DNA from: Aurantimonas marianensis
Lineage (GTDB): Bacteria; Pseudomonadota; Alphaproteobacteria; Rhizobiales; Rhizobiaceae
Assembly: GCF_024195285.1 (NCBI RefSeq)
Contig: NZ_JALHBS010000026.1
Location: 1 to 52,349 of the forward strand
Direction: 5' to 3'
DNA length: 52,349 nt
Shown here: positions 1-8,524 of the stretch, piece after piece
Numbering within the stretch: the first letter of the stretch is position 1
Layout of the letters: the number at the start of each line of letters is the position of its first letter
Translations under genes and position numbers: made by a program
The notes under the pieces: model-generated
Databases searched by the model: none
What the model was told of the DNA's origin: nothing
Seen by the model: the letters and a program-made list of their open reading frames with translations, nothing else

Positions 1-551
1 TGGCCTGGCACGAGGTCTGTCTCGGCGCCTATACCGGCCACAACCTGCCGGACGGCATGGAGCCGGGCCTGAAAGAAGGGGCGTTCTACGATCCGACCAA
101 CTTCACCTTCCCGGCCGGCTGCTACATCTGCGAGGTCGAGGTCGACCCCGATACGGGAACGACCGAGATCATCCAGTTCGTTGCCGCCGACGATTTCGGC
201 CGGGTGATCAACCCGATGATCGTCGAGGGTCAGGTGCATGGCGGGCTGGCGCAAGGGATCGGTCAGGCGCTTCTGGAAGGGGCCCATTACGACGAGACCG
301 GCCAGTTGGTGACGGCGTCCTACATGGACTACGCCATGCCGCGCGCCTGGGACCTGCCGATGTTCCAGGTCTCGACCACCGAGACCCTGTGTCCCGGCAA
401 TCCGCTCGGCATGAAGGGTTGCGGCGAGGCCGGCGCGATCGGCTCGCCACCGGCGGTGATCAACGCCATCACCGACGCGATCGGCAACAACGACCTGACC
501 ATGCCGGCGACACCGCAGAAGGTCTGGAAGGCGCTTCACGCGGTCGCCTGA
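1..551 (+). CDS. Molybdenum hydroxylase large subunit (CO/xanthine dehydrogenase family), 3' part
   Basis: The reading frame is open from the window edge (first full codon at base 3), so only the last 182 or so residues are present. The family carries the molybdopterin cofactor and oxidises CO, aldehydes or purines as part of a large/medium/small complex. The visible C-terminal domain has the conserved [17 protein letters not shown] stretch and, near residue 139, the GCGEAGAIG segment holding the Glu that acts as base at the Mo centre. The FAD subunit gene follows after 134 bases, so the order would be small-large-medium, with the small subunit expected just outside the window. The loop that separates true CO dehydrogenase (CoxL) from other members is upstream of the window, so the substrate is undetermined. 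Confidence 0.85.
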   Translation, partial: AWHEVCLGAYTGHNLPDGMEPGLKEGAFYDPTNFTFPAGCYICEVEVDPDTGTTEIIQFVAADDFGRVINPMIVEGQVHGGLAQGIGQALLEGAHYDETGQLVTASYMDYAMPRAWDLPMFQVSTTETLCPGNPLGMKGCGEAGAIGSPPAVINAITDAIGNNDLTMPATPQKVWKALHAVA

Positions 552-685
552 CAACACGACGAACCGCCCGGTGGCAGGGGCCGCCGGGAAAACTTTCGGG
601 GCGCCGAGCCCCGTTTCGATCCGAACCATCGCGCCGCGCGGTCCATCCGCGATATCCGGACCCGGCGCCAGAGGGAGCAGAACCG

Positions 686-1495
686 ATGTACGAGACCCAT
701 TACCATCGCCCCACCTCGATCGACGCGGCCGTCAAGCTGGTCGGTGAAGCCGGCGGCGAGGGCAAGTTCCTCGCCGGCGGCATGACGCTGATCCCCACCA
801 TGAAACAGCGGCTCGCCGCACCCTCCGACCTCGTCGATCTTCGCCATATCGCCGAGCTGAAAGGCATCACGGTGAACGGCAAGTCGATCCGGATCGGCGG
901 CGGCATGACCCATGCCGAGATCGCCGACCATGAGGGCTTGAAGGCCGCCTGTCACGGCTTCGCCGAACTCGCCGGCCTGATCGGTGATATCGCTGTCCGC
1001 CACATGGGCACGATCGGCGGCTCGGTCGCGAATTACGATCCGGCGGCCGATTATCCCGCCGCCCTGAAGGCGCTCGGCGCGACGATCCAAACCAACAAGC
1101 GCGAGATTGCGGCCGACGACTTCTTCCTCGGCCTGTTCGAGACGGCGCTGGACGAGGACGAGATCGTGACGGCGATCTCCTTCGAGGCGCCGGACCAGTG
1201 CGCCTACGAAAAGTTCCGCAATCCGGCCTCGCGCTATGCCATGTGCGGCGTTTTCGTCGCCAAGCGCGGCGGCGAGGTGAAGGTCGGTGTCACCGGCGCG
1301 AGCATGAGCGGCGCCTTCCGCTGGACCGATGGCGAACAGGCGCTGTCGTCGAACTTCGACGGCTCGGCCGTCGACGGGCTTTCGGTGGACGAGAGCGACA
1401 TGCTGTCGGATCTGCACGGCACGTCCGCCTATCGCGCCAACCTCGTCAAAATCATCACCAAACGGGCGGTGAACAAGGCCAAGGCCGCGGGCTGA
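686..1495 (+). CDS. FAD-binding medium subunit of a molybdenum hydroxylase (CoxM/CutM-like)
   Basis: This 269-residue protein is the flavin subunit that passes electrons from the iron-sulfur subunit to an acceptor. The sequence shows the two FAD pyrophosphate-binding motifs of the family: AGGMTLIPTMKQR near residue 32 and the TIGGSVANYDPAADYP region near residue 110. The second resembles the TIGGxxxxxDPxxD motif of CoxM. Length fits the family (about 260-290). The ATG at 686 has a purine-rich GAGGGAGCAG site upstream and begins with the conserved Y-x-x-P-x-S pattern. A longer frame exists upstream but it overlaps the large subunit gene and has shadow-like composition. It is probably in one operon with the upstream large subunit. 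Confidence 0.9.
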   Translation: MYETHYHRPTSIDAAVKLVGEAGGEGKFLAGGMTLIPTMKQRLAAPSDLVDLRHIAELKGITVNGKSIRIGGGMTHAEIADHEGLKAACHGFAELAGLIGDIAVRHMGTIGGSVANYDPAADYPAALKALGATIQTNKREIAADDFFLGLFETALDEDEIVTAISFEAPDQCAYEKFRNPASRYAMCGVFVAKRGGEVKVGVTGASMSGAFRWTDGEQALSSNFDGSAVDGLSVDESDMLSDLHGTSAYRANLVKIITKRAVNKAKAAG

Positions 1496-1637
1496 CGGCG
1501 CAGGGCGCGAGATTTCAGGTCGGCCGGGCGGGCGAGAGCATCCGTCCGGCCTTTTCGCCGCATGGAGGCGGCTGATGGCTGCCGGATCGAGGCTGCGACA
1601 CTGGGTCTCGCCGATAGGCGCGGAAAGTGGCTGGTGA

Positions 1638-1652
1638 GAACATTCCATGAAC
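1638..1652 (+). promoter_or_regulatory. Candidate LexA (SOS) box upstream of the radical SAM/UdgX operon
   Basis: The sequence reads GAAC-ATTCCAT-GAAC, which is GTTC-N7-GTTC on the other strand. That direct repeat is the established alphaproteobacterial LexA operator. It lies 15 bases before the ATG at 1667, and a TATATG that could be a -10 element follows at 1655-1660. Assignment is inferred from the motif and from the repair-type genes downstream. Confidence 0.55.
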
Positions 1653-1666
1653 GCTATATGGGCGTC

Positions 1667-2911
1667 ATGGCCAAGACCACCCTCATCGACAAGCTTGCGA
1701 TTCTGTCCGACGCCGCCAAATACGACGCCTCCTGCGCGTCCAGCGGCTCGACCCGGCGCGATTCGGCCAAGAGCAAGGGCATCGGCTCGACCGAGGGTTC
1801 GGGCATCTGCCACGCCTATGCGCCCGACGGGCGGTGCATCTCGCTCTTGAAAATTCTGATGACCAATTTTTGCGTCTATGACTGCGTCTATTGCGTCAAC
1901 CGCTCGTCTTCCAACGTCCGCCGCGCCCGCTTCACGGTCGAGGAAGCCGTGAAGCTCACGATGGAGTTCTACAAGCGCAACTATATCGAGGGGCTGTTCC
2001 TGTCCTCCGGCATCATCCGCAACTCCGACTACACGATGGAGGAGATGGTGCGAATCGCCAGAAAACTGCGCCTGGAGGAGAATTTTTCCGGCTACATCCA
2101 TCTGAAGACGATCCCCGACGCATCGCCCGCCCTGATCGAGCAAGCCGGGCTGTTCGCGGATCGTCTGTCAATCAATATCGAGCTGCCGACCGACCTGACC
2201 CTTGAGGCATTGGCGCCGGAAAAGAAGCCGCGCGACATCCGCCGGTCGATGGGCCATCTGAGGGCGAAGATCGAGGAGCACAAGGGCGAGAGGAAGGACC
2301 GGACGAAGCCGCAACGCTTCGCGCCCGGCGGCCAGTCGACCCAGATGATCATCGGCGCCGACGGCTCCGACGACGATGCCATCCTCGGCCGGTCGGAGAA
2401 TCTCTACGGCAATTACCGCCTCAAGCGGGTCTATTATTCCGCCTTTTCGCCAATCCCCGACGCCTCCAGCCGGCTGCCGCTCGCCAAGCCGCCGCTGATG
2501 CGCGAGCACCGCCTGTATCAGGCCGACTGGCTGATGCGCTTTTACGGCTTCGATCGCGGCGAGATCGTCTCCGGCGGCCAGGGCGGCATGCTGGATCTCG
2601 CCGTCGACCCCAAGCTCGCCTGGGCGCTCAAGCACCGCGATCTCTTCCCGGTGGACGTCAACCGCGCCGACCGGGAAATGCTGTTGCGCGTGCCGGGCCT
2701 CGGCGCCCGCGCGGTCAACCGCATCCTGTCGACCCGCCGCCATCGCACGCTCAGGCTCGACGACGTGGCCCGGCTCTGCCAGTCGATCGCCAAGGTGCGG
2801 CCTTTCATCACCGCCCTCGACTGGTCGCCCGGCGCGGCGACGGACAGCGAAGGCCTGCGCGCCACATTCGTACCGAGGCAGAAGGCAATGGCCCAATTGT
2901 CGTTGTTCTGA
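1667..2911 (+). CDS. Putative DNA modification/repair radical SAM protein (UDG-linked family)
   Basis: The protein (414 residues from this start) belongs to the radical SAM family found next to uracil-DNA glycosylase-like genes (TIGR03916 type), whose reaction is unknown. The [4Fe-4S]-binding C-x3-C-x2-C is visible at Cys69, Cys73 and Cys76 (NFCVYDCVYC). A helix-hairpin-helix DNA-binding segment sits near the C-terminus (VDVNRADREMLLRVPGLGARAV). The family usually starts just before the KLAILSDAAKYDASCASSG block. Starts further upstream (1562, 1634, 1658) would lie across or before the LexA-type box, so ATG 1667 is preferred. The gene ends 28 bases before the UdgX fusion, so the two are almost certainly co-transcribed. 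Family assignment is firm; the biochemical role is not known. Confidence 0.88.
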   Translation: MAKTTLIDKLAILSDAAKYDASCASSGSTRRDSAKSKGIGSTEGSGICHAYAPDGRCISLLKILMTNFCVYDCVYCVNRSSSNVRRARFTVEEAVKLTMEFYKRNYIEGLFLSSGIIRNSDYTMEEMVRIARKLRLEENFSGYIHLKTIPDASPALIEQAGLFADRLSINIELPTDLTLEALAPEKKPRDIRRSMGHLRAKIEEHKGERKDRTKPQRFAPGGQSTQMIIGADGSDDDAILGRSENLYGNYRLKRVYYSAFSPIPDASSRLPLAKPPLMREHRLYQADWLMRFYGFDRGEIVSGGQGGMLDLAVDPKLAWALKHRDLFPVDVNRADREMLLRVPGLGARAVNRILSTRRHRTLRLDDVARLCQSIAKVRPFITALDWSPGAATDSEGLRATFVPRQKAMAQLSLF

Positions 2912-2939
2912 GCTCGATACGCACGAGAGCCGAATTCCG

Positions 2940-4430
2940 ATGTTCTTCGCCCGCCTTGCCTCTCCCGCCGATTTCGACGGCTGGCGCCAGGCGGCTCGCT
3001 CGGCGCTATCGCTTGGCATTTCGCCCGAGGAGATGAGCTTCGTCGTCGGCGCCGCGGCGCCGGGCCTGTTCGCCGAAACCTTGCCCGGAGCGCCACGAGA
3101 TGCGCCACAACCGACGGTTCCAAAGGCGTTTCCGGAGCTCGCGCGAAAACTGGTCTGCCACGCCGAGGAGGATCGGTTCGTCTTCGCCTATCGGTTGTTG
3201 TGGCGGCTGCAGACGGAAAGGAAGCTACTCGAGATCGCCTCCGATCCCGATGTCCTTCGCGCGACGGCGATGGAAAAGGCGGTGCGGCGCGACAGCCACA
3301 AGATGAAGGCTTTCGTGCGGTTTCGCGAGGTCGAGGACGGCGAGGGCGGCAGGCACTACATCGCCTGGTTCGAGCCGTTCCATCATGTCGTCGAACTGAC
3401 CGCGCCGTTCTTCGCCCGCCGCTTCGCCGGCATGGTCTGGACGATCCTGACGCCGGAACGTTCGGTCCACTGGGACGGCGCGGAATTGGCCTTTCTGCCC
3501 GGCGCGACCAAGGACATGCGTCCGCCCGATGACGACATGGAGGCGCTGTGGCTGACCTATTACGCATCGATCTTCAATCCGGCACGGCTGAAGGTGAAGG
3601 CGATGCAGTCGGAGATGCCGAAGAAATACTGGGCCAACATGCCCGAGACGGCGTTGATCAAGCCGCTGATCGAAGGTGCGGAGACGGCTGCGCGCCGGAT
3701 GCTCGCAACCGCGCCGACGCTGCCGAGTTTCTCCCATCAAAGACGGCAGGAGCGTGAGCGCATGGCCAAGGCAACGCATGACGAGCCGAACCTCGATCTG
3801 GAAAGCAGCGCGGATGACGCGCGGCCGGGCAATATCGCCGCCGCGCGGGAACAGGCGCGGCATTGCAAGGCCTGCCCGCTATGGGAGCCGGCGACGCAGA
3901 CGGTGTTCGGCGAGGGACCGGATGACGCGCCGGTGATCTTCGTCGGCGAGCAGCCGGGCGATCAGGAGGATCTGGCCGGTCAGCCTTTCGTCGGCCCGGC
4001 CGGCAAGGTCTTCGACGAGGCGCTGGCGGCGGCCGGCATCGACCGGCGCCAGGCCTACGTCACCAACGCGGTGAAGCACTTCAAATTCGTGCCGCGCGGC
4101 AAGCGCCGCATCCACCAGAAACCGAACATGGGAGAGATCAGGGCCTGCCGCTGGTGGCTGGATCTGGAGCGGGAACTGGTCAAGCCGAAGCTGATCGTTG
4201 CGCTTGGCGCGACCGCGGCGCAGGCCGTGCTCGGCAAGGCGGTGACCATCCGCGACACCCGCTCGCGGCTGATCGACCTTGATGACGCCACGAAGCTGCT
4301 GGTCACCGTCCACCCCTCCTACATCCTTCGGCTTCCCGATAAGGCGGCGCAGGCGCGAGAGAGCGAAGCATTCGATGCCGACATGGCGATGGTGCTGGAC
4401 TTCCTGCCGGAACTGAAGCTGAGCGCCTGA
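2940..4430 (+). CDS. DUF4130-UdgX fusion: covalent-type uracil-DNA glycosylase
   Basis: This 496-residue protein joins two domains. Residues 1 to about 275 match the DUF4130/TIGR03915 family of unknown function. Residues from about 295 form a family 4-like uracil-DNA glycosylase domain. The glycosylase part has the Fe-S-type C-K-A-C pair, the water-activating motif GEQPGDQED (336-344), the KRRIH loop (388-392) that defines UdgX, and the HPSYILR motif (458-464). In characterised UdgX the His of KRRIH bonds covalently to the abasic sugar after uracil excision, so His392 is the expected nucleophile. The site where family 4 enzymes have a third Cys reads VKHFKF here, and another Cys occurs in RACRWW. 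The gene follows the radical SAM gene and ends at 4430, directly abutting the convergent DUF2474 gene. Confidence 0.92.
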   Translation: MFFARLASPADFDGWRQAARSALSLGISPEEMSFVVGAAAPGLFAETLPGAPRDAPQPTVPKAFPELARKLVCHAEEDRFVFAYRLLWRLQTERKLLEIASDPDVLRATAMEKAVRRDSHKMKAFVRFREVEDGEGGRHYIAWFEPFHHVVELTAPFFARRFAGMVWTILTPERSVHWDGAELAFLPGATKDMRPPDDDMEALWLTYYASIFNPARLKVKAMQSEMPKKYWANMPETALIKPLIEGAETAARRMLATAPTLPSFSHQRRQERERMAKATHDEPNLDLESSADDARPGNIAAAREQARHCKACPLWEPATQTVFGEGPDDAPVIFVGEQPGDQEDLAGQPFVGPAGKVFDEALAAAGIDRRQAYVTNAVKHFKFVPRGKRRIHQKPNMGEIRACRWWLDLERELVKPKLIVALGATAAQAVLGKAVTIRDTRSRLIDLDDATKLLVTVHPSYILRLPDKAAQARESEAFDADMAMVLDFLPELKLSA

Positions 4431-4568
4431 TCAGCCGATCAGTACGCCGCGGATCACCAGGCCCACCAGGCTGACGGCAGCGACCCCGCCCAGCCATAAG
4501 ATGACGAACCAGCCCAGCCGCTTCCACCACGGTCCGGCAGCGTCCTCCCCCTCTTGAGGGTGGCTCAA
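4431..4568 (-). CDS. DUF2474 small membrane protein, cytochrome bd-associated
   Basis: This 45-residue protein has one membrane helix (WFVILWLGGVAAVSLVGLVI) after a WWKRLGW segment, the DUF2474 pattern. Members are encoded right behind cydB of cyanide-insensitive-type bd oxidases and may stabilise the complex as CydX does. The only good start is a TTG whose last two bases are shared with the TGA stop of cydB (overlap TTGA region 4565-4568), which points to translational coupling. Its stop codon begins one base after the convergent UdgX gene ends. Confidence 0.75.
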   Translation of the reverse strand: MSHPQEGEDAAGPWWKRLGWFVILWLGGVAAVSLVGLVIRGVLIG

Positions 4569-5563
4569 TGGTAGCCCTCGCCGGGGCGGACCTTGCCGCG
4601 GAACACCCAATAGGCATAGCCGGTATAGACCAGGATCATCGGAATCAGGATCGAGGCGCCGACCAGCAGGAATTCCAACGAGGCGTCCGGCGCGGCGGCT
4701 TCCCAAATCGTGACGTCGGGCGGAATGATGTTCGGATAGAAACTGATGCCGAGCCCGGCGAAGGCGAGCAGGAAAAGCGCCAGCGCCGACAGGAACGGCC
4801 GCGCGTCCTTGCCGGAGCCTAGCGACTGAAACAGGCTGAATGCCGCCAAGGCGGTGAGGATCGGCACCGGCGCGACGTAGAGAATCTGCGGGAAACTGAA
4901 CCAACGCAGGTAGAATTCTTCCTTCATGAACGGCATCCACAGGCTGACCGCCCCCATCAGCGCCAGCGTGCCGACCCCCGCGAAGTACGCGTAGCGCCGC
5001 GCGATGTCGCGCAGCTCTCCCTCGGTCTTCATCACCAGCCAGGTCGCGCCGAGCAGCGCGTAGCCGATGACGACGGCGCCGCCGGTCATCAGCGAGAATG
5101 GCGTCAGCCAGTCAAACCAGCCGCCGGCATAGGCGCGGCCGGACACCTCGAGGCCCTGGACCAGCGTGCCGAGGGCGATGCCCTGGCTGAGCGCCGCGAC
5201 GAACGAACCGATGAAGAACGACACATCCCACAGCCAGCGGCCGCGCACCGTCTTGAACCGATATTCGAAGGCGACGCCCCGGAAGATCAGCGCCAGCAGC
5301 ATGGCGATGATCGGCGCGTAGATCGCCGGCATGATGATGGCGTAGGCGAGCGGAAAGACCGCGAACAGGCCGCCGCCCCCGAGGACGAGCCAGGTCTCGT
5401 TGCCGTCCCAGATCGGCGCGATGGTGTTCATCGCCGTGTCCCGGTTCTCGTTTTCCCGCAGCAAGGGGAATAAGATCCCGGTTCCGAGATCGAAGCCGTC
5501 GAGGATGACATAGGCGATCACGGCGAAGGCGATGAGAAATGCCCAGAGAATAGCAAGGTCCAT
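4565..5563 (-). CDS. cydB: Cytochrome bd ubiquinol oxidase subunit II
   Basis: Subunit II of the quinol:oxygen oxidoreductase in the inner membrane, 332 residues, close to the family norm. It has the conserved N-terminal FDLGTGILFPLL pattern after the first helix, the GNETWLVLGGGGLFAVFPLAYA stretch of the second and third helices (residues about 53-74), and further hydrophobic helices to the C-terminus. A GGGAGA ribosome-binding site precedes the ATG. It starts 10 bases after cydA and overlaps the DUF2474 gene, so the three form one operon. Confidence 0.96.
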   Translation of the reverse strand: MDLAILWAFLIAFAVIAYVILDGFDLGTGILFPLLRENENRDTAMNTIAPIWDGNETWLVLGGGGLFAVFPLAYAIIMPAIYAPIIAMLLALIFRGVAFEYRFKTVRGRWLWDVSFFIGSFVAALSQGIALGTLVQGLEVSGRAYAGGWFDWLTPFSLMTGGAVVIGYALLGATWLVMKTEGELRDIARRYAYFAGVGTLALMGAVSLWMPFMKEEFYLRWFSFPQILYVAPVPILTALAAFSLFQSLGSGKDARPFLSALALFLLAFAGLGISFYPNIIPPDVTIWEAAAPDASLEFLLVGASILIPMILVYTGYAYWVFRGKVRPGEGYH

Positions 5564-5573
5564 CGTCGTCTCC

Positions 5574-6992
5574 CTATTCGGCCGGGCTTGCGGCGGAACC
5601 GTCTTCGGGATGGGGGGAAGATGCCAGGCCGGCGGCTCTCGTCGGGTGGTCGAGTGCTTCCTCCTCGAAAGGCGTCGGCGGCTTCGACATCAACCGCAGG
5701 ATGTAGAAGGTGCCGGCGCCGAACAGCAGGAAATAGACGACGATGAAGGCGACGAGCGACGTGCCAACCGCCTCCGCGGCGATCGGAGACACGCTGTCCG
5801 TCGTTCGCAGGAGCCCGTAGACCGTGAAGGGCTGCCGGCCGACCTCCGTTGTGATCCAGCCGGCGATGACGGCGACGAAACCCATCGGGCCCATGACGAT
5901 CATCGCCCGCTGCAGCCAGTGGCTTCGATAGATCGAGCCGAAAACCCGGCGAAACAGCGACCACAGCCCTATCCCCAGCATGGCGAAGCCGATGCCGACC
6001 ATGAGGCGAAACGACCAGAACACCACGGTCGAATCGGGCCAGTCTTCGCGCGGGAATGCGTCGAGCCCCTTCACTGTGCCGTCGAGCGAGCGTGTCAGGA
6101 TGAGCGAGCCGAGATAGGGAATGTCGACGGCGTATTTGGTCCTTCCCTCCTCCATGTCGGGAATCCCGAACAGCGTCAGCGGCATCGGCGCGTCGGTATT
6201 GGTCTCGAAATGGCCCTCCATCGCGGCAATCTTGGCGGGCTGGTGCTCCAGCGTGTTGAGGCCGTGCTCGTCGCCGGCGATGATCTGCAGCGGCGCGACG
6301 ATCGTCGCCATCCAGAGCGCCATCGAGAACATCAGCCGCGCGCTGGCGTTGTAGCGGCTGCGCAGCAGATGGAACGCGCCGACCGCGCCGACCACGAAGG
6401 CGGTCGTCAAATACGCGGCCAGCACCATGTGAACGAGCCGGTAGGGGAAGGACGGATTGAAGACGATCGCCCACCAGTCCTCAGGGATGAACTGGCCAGC
6501 GGCGTTGATCCCATAGCCCGTCGGCGTATGCATCCACGAGTTGACCGAGAGGATCCAGAAGGCGGAAAACAGCGTGCCGAGCGCGACGACGAACGTCGCT
6601 GCGAAATGCAATGTCGGGCCGACGCGCTTTTGGCCGAACAGCATGATGCCGAGGAAGCCGGCTTCCAGGAAGAAGGCCGAGAGCACCTCGTAGCCCATCA
6701 ACGGGCCGAGGATCGGGCCCGTCTTGTCCGAGAACACCGACCAGTTGGTGCCGAACTGGTAACTCATGGTGATGCCCGACACGACGCCCATGCCGAAGCT
6801 GATGGCGAAGATCCTCACCCAGTATTTGAACGTATCCATGTAGACCGGCTTGCCGGTCGCCAGCCACAAGCCTTCCAGAACCGCCAGATAGGAGGCGAGC
6901 CCGATCGAAAAGGCCGGAAAGATGATGTGGAATGCGATGGTGAAGCCGAACTGAACTCGGGCAAGAAGGACGGGGTCGAAGCCTTCGAACAT
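5574..6992 (-). CDS. cydA: Cytochrome bd ubiquinol oxidase subunit I
   Basis: Subunit I binds hemes b558, b595 and d and the quinol. The protein has 472 residues. Visible landmarks are the early FHIIFPAFSIGLA segment with the heme-ligand His, GYEVLSAFFLEAGFLGIMLFG, the SVNSWMHTPTGY block, and the GWITTEVGRQPF motif near residue 400. The periplasmic Q-loop is short, which is the CIO-type (cyanide-insensitive, CydA-S) form, in agreement with the DUF2474 partner. A GAAGG site lies upstream of the ATG. No clear FNR box was seen in the 217-base divergent region shared with the glycerate kinase gene. Confidence 0.96.
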   Translation of the reverse strand: MFEGFDPVLLARVQFGFTIAFHIIFPAFSIGLASYLAVLEGLWLATGKPVYMDTFKYWVRIFAISFGMGVVSGITMSYQFGTNWSVFSDKTGPILGPLMGYEVLSAFFLEAGFLGIMLFGQKRVGPTLHFAATFVVALGTLFSAFWILSVNSWMHTPTGYGINAAGQFIPEDWWAIVFNPSFPYRLVHMVLAAYLTTAFVVGAVGAFHLLRSRYNASARLMFSMALWMATIVAPLQIIAGDEHGLNTLEHQPAKIAAMEGHFETNTDAPMPLTLFGIPDMEEGRTKYAVDIPYLGSLILTRSLDGTVKGLDAFPREDWPDSTVVFWSFRLMVGIGFAMLGIGLWSLFRRVFGSIYRSHWLQRAMIVMGPMGFVAVIAGWITTEVGRQPFTVYGLLRTTDSVSPIAAEAVGTSLVAFIVVYFLLFGAGTFYILRLMSKPPTPFEEEALDHPTRAAGLASSPHPEDGSAASPAE

Positions 6993-7209
6993 GGCGCTGC
7001 CTTCGGCGGTTCATGCGATCCGTGTGCGTCCAACATAGGCCGCATGCACTGCGGAAGAAGATGATTGCGACGATTTTTGCCGTCCTTCGCTTGCCGTCTT
7101 TCCCCGTGTCGCGCCACGACATGGCGGGGGTGTCCGACAGCTTCACCGCTGTTCCGTCCCCCGGCTCGACTGCTATAGAGGCGTCGATCGAGCGAGTGGC
7201 AGGGGCGAC

Positions 7210-8496
7210 ATGGACCAGAATCGGATGCGGGACGATCTCACCGCGATCTTTCAGCGAGCCGTGGCGGTCGCGCACCCTTCGACCATTCTCGCCGCCCATC
7301 TGCCGAAGCCCCCGACCGGAAGGATCGTCATCCTCGCCGCAGGCAAGGCGGCGGCGTCGATGGCGGCGGCGGCCGTCGCGCATTATCGTGACATTCACGG
7401 CGTTCCCGACTCCCGCCTGACCGGGATCGCCGTCACCCGCGACGGCTATGCGCTGGATGCCGGGCCGATTCCCGTCGTCGAGGCCGGCCATCCGCTGCCC
7501 AACGAAAACGGACTCGCTGCAACCGCGAAGGTTCTCGAACTGGCCGAGGCGGCAGGCGAGGGCGATCTCGTGCTCGCACTGATCTCGGGCGGGGGTTCGG
7601 CGAACTGGCTGCTGCCGGCCGTCGGCGTCAGCCTCGCCGACAAGCAGGCCGTGACCAGGGCGCTCTTGAGAAGCGGCGCCGGGATCGGCGAAATCAATTG
7701 CGTGCGCAAGCACCTGTCGCGGATCAAGGGCGGCCGGCTCGCCCGCGCATGCGGCGACGCCCGGCTCCTCACCCTGGCGATTTCGGACGTACCGGGCGAC
7801 GACCCGAGCGTCATCGCGTCCGGACCGACCGTGCCCGATCCGACCACACTCGCCGAGGCGCGGGCGATCATTGCAAAGCGCGGTATCGATCTGCCGCCGT
7901 CGTGCCGGGCCGCGCTTGACGATCAGGCGAACGAGTCGCCCAAGCCCGGCGATCCGATCTTCGCGGCGAGCGACTACCGGACCATCGCGACGCCGGCCGC
8001 CTCGCTCGAGGCTGCCGAAAGCGCCGCGACCGCGCTCGGCTACACCGTCCACAGCCTTGGCGCGGACGTCGAGGGCGAGGCACGGGATGTGGCTCGACAG
8101 CATGCCCGTCTGGCCCTTGAGGCCAAGGCGCGCGGCGAGCGGCTGGCGATCCTGTCCGGCGGGGAACTGACCGTCACGATTCGAGGCGAGGGCCGCGGCG
8201 GTCCGAACCAGGAATATGCCCTGGCGCTGGCTGTCGCGCTTAATGGCGAGGCCGGCATCGCGGCGCTGTCCGGCGACACCGACGGCACCGACGGCGGCAC
8301 CGGCCTTGCCAGCGATCCGGCCGGCGCCTTCGTTGAACCGAACACGCTGGCGCGGGCGAAGGCCGCAGGGCTCGACGCCGAGCAAGCGCTTGCGGACAAT
8401 GATTCCACCGGGTTTTTCGAGGCGCTGGGCGATCTGTTCGTGCCCGGTCCGACCCACACCAACGTCAATGATTGCCGCATCATCCTCGTCGGATGA
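7210..8496 (+). CDS. Glycerate 2-kinase (MOFRL family)
   Basis: This 428-residue protein belongs to the GckA/TtuD-type kinases, which phosphorylate D-glycerate to 2-phosphoglycerate in serine-cycle, glyoxylate or tartrate metabolism (older entries call it hydroxypyruvate reductase). The N-terminal DUF4147 domain has the AAGKAAASM motif and the VLALISGGGSANW glycine-rich loop near residue 120. The C-terminal MOFRL domain has GRGGPNQEYALALA and SGDTDGTDGGT near residue 357. Length is typical. In a carbon-fixing organism it would salvage the C2/C3 products of photorespiration. The start at 7210 has an AGGGGC site. The gene is divergent from cydA. Confidence 0.93.
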   Translation: MDQNRMRDDLTAIFQRAVAVAHPSTILAAHLPKPPTGRIVILAAGKAAASMAAAAVAHYRDIHGVPDSRLTGIAVTRDGYALDAGPIPVVEAGHPLPNENGLAATAKVLELAEAAGEGDLVLALISGGGSANWLLPAVGVSLADKQAVTRALLRSGAGIGEINCVRKHLSRIKGGRLARACGDARLLTLAISDVPGDDPSVIASGPTVPDPTTLAEARAIIAKRGIDLPPSCRAALDDQANESPKPGDPIFAASDYRTIATPAASLEAAESAATALGYTVHSLGADVEGEARDVARQHARLALEAKARGERLAILSGGELTVTIRGEGRGGPNQEYALALAVALNGEAGIAALSGDTDGTDGGTGLASDPAGAFVEPNTLARAKAAGLDAEQALADNDSTGFFEALGDLFVPGPTHTNVNDCRIILVG

Positions 8497-8524
8497 GCGG
8501 CACTGCAGCGAAACGAGGCCAGCC

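Noticed and set aside
1-1495. Firm naming of the molybdenum enzyme as CO dehydrogenase (coxL/coxM)
   Set aside because: The diagnostic active-site loop lies upstream of the window.
536-2143. Long minus-strand frame of 535 codons opposite the FAD subunit and radical SAM genes
   Set aside because: Composition is that of a shadow frame in high-GC DNA, and it is antisense to two well-recognised genes.
5532-7064. 510-codon plus-strand frame opposite cydA
   Set aside because: Arg/Asp/His-rich antisense product without any family motif; cydA on the other strand is certain.
7013-7209. FNR-type box in front of cydA
   Set aside because: No TTGAT-N4-ATCAA-like sequence could be found in the divergent region.
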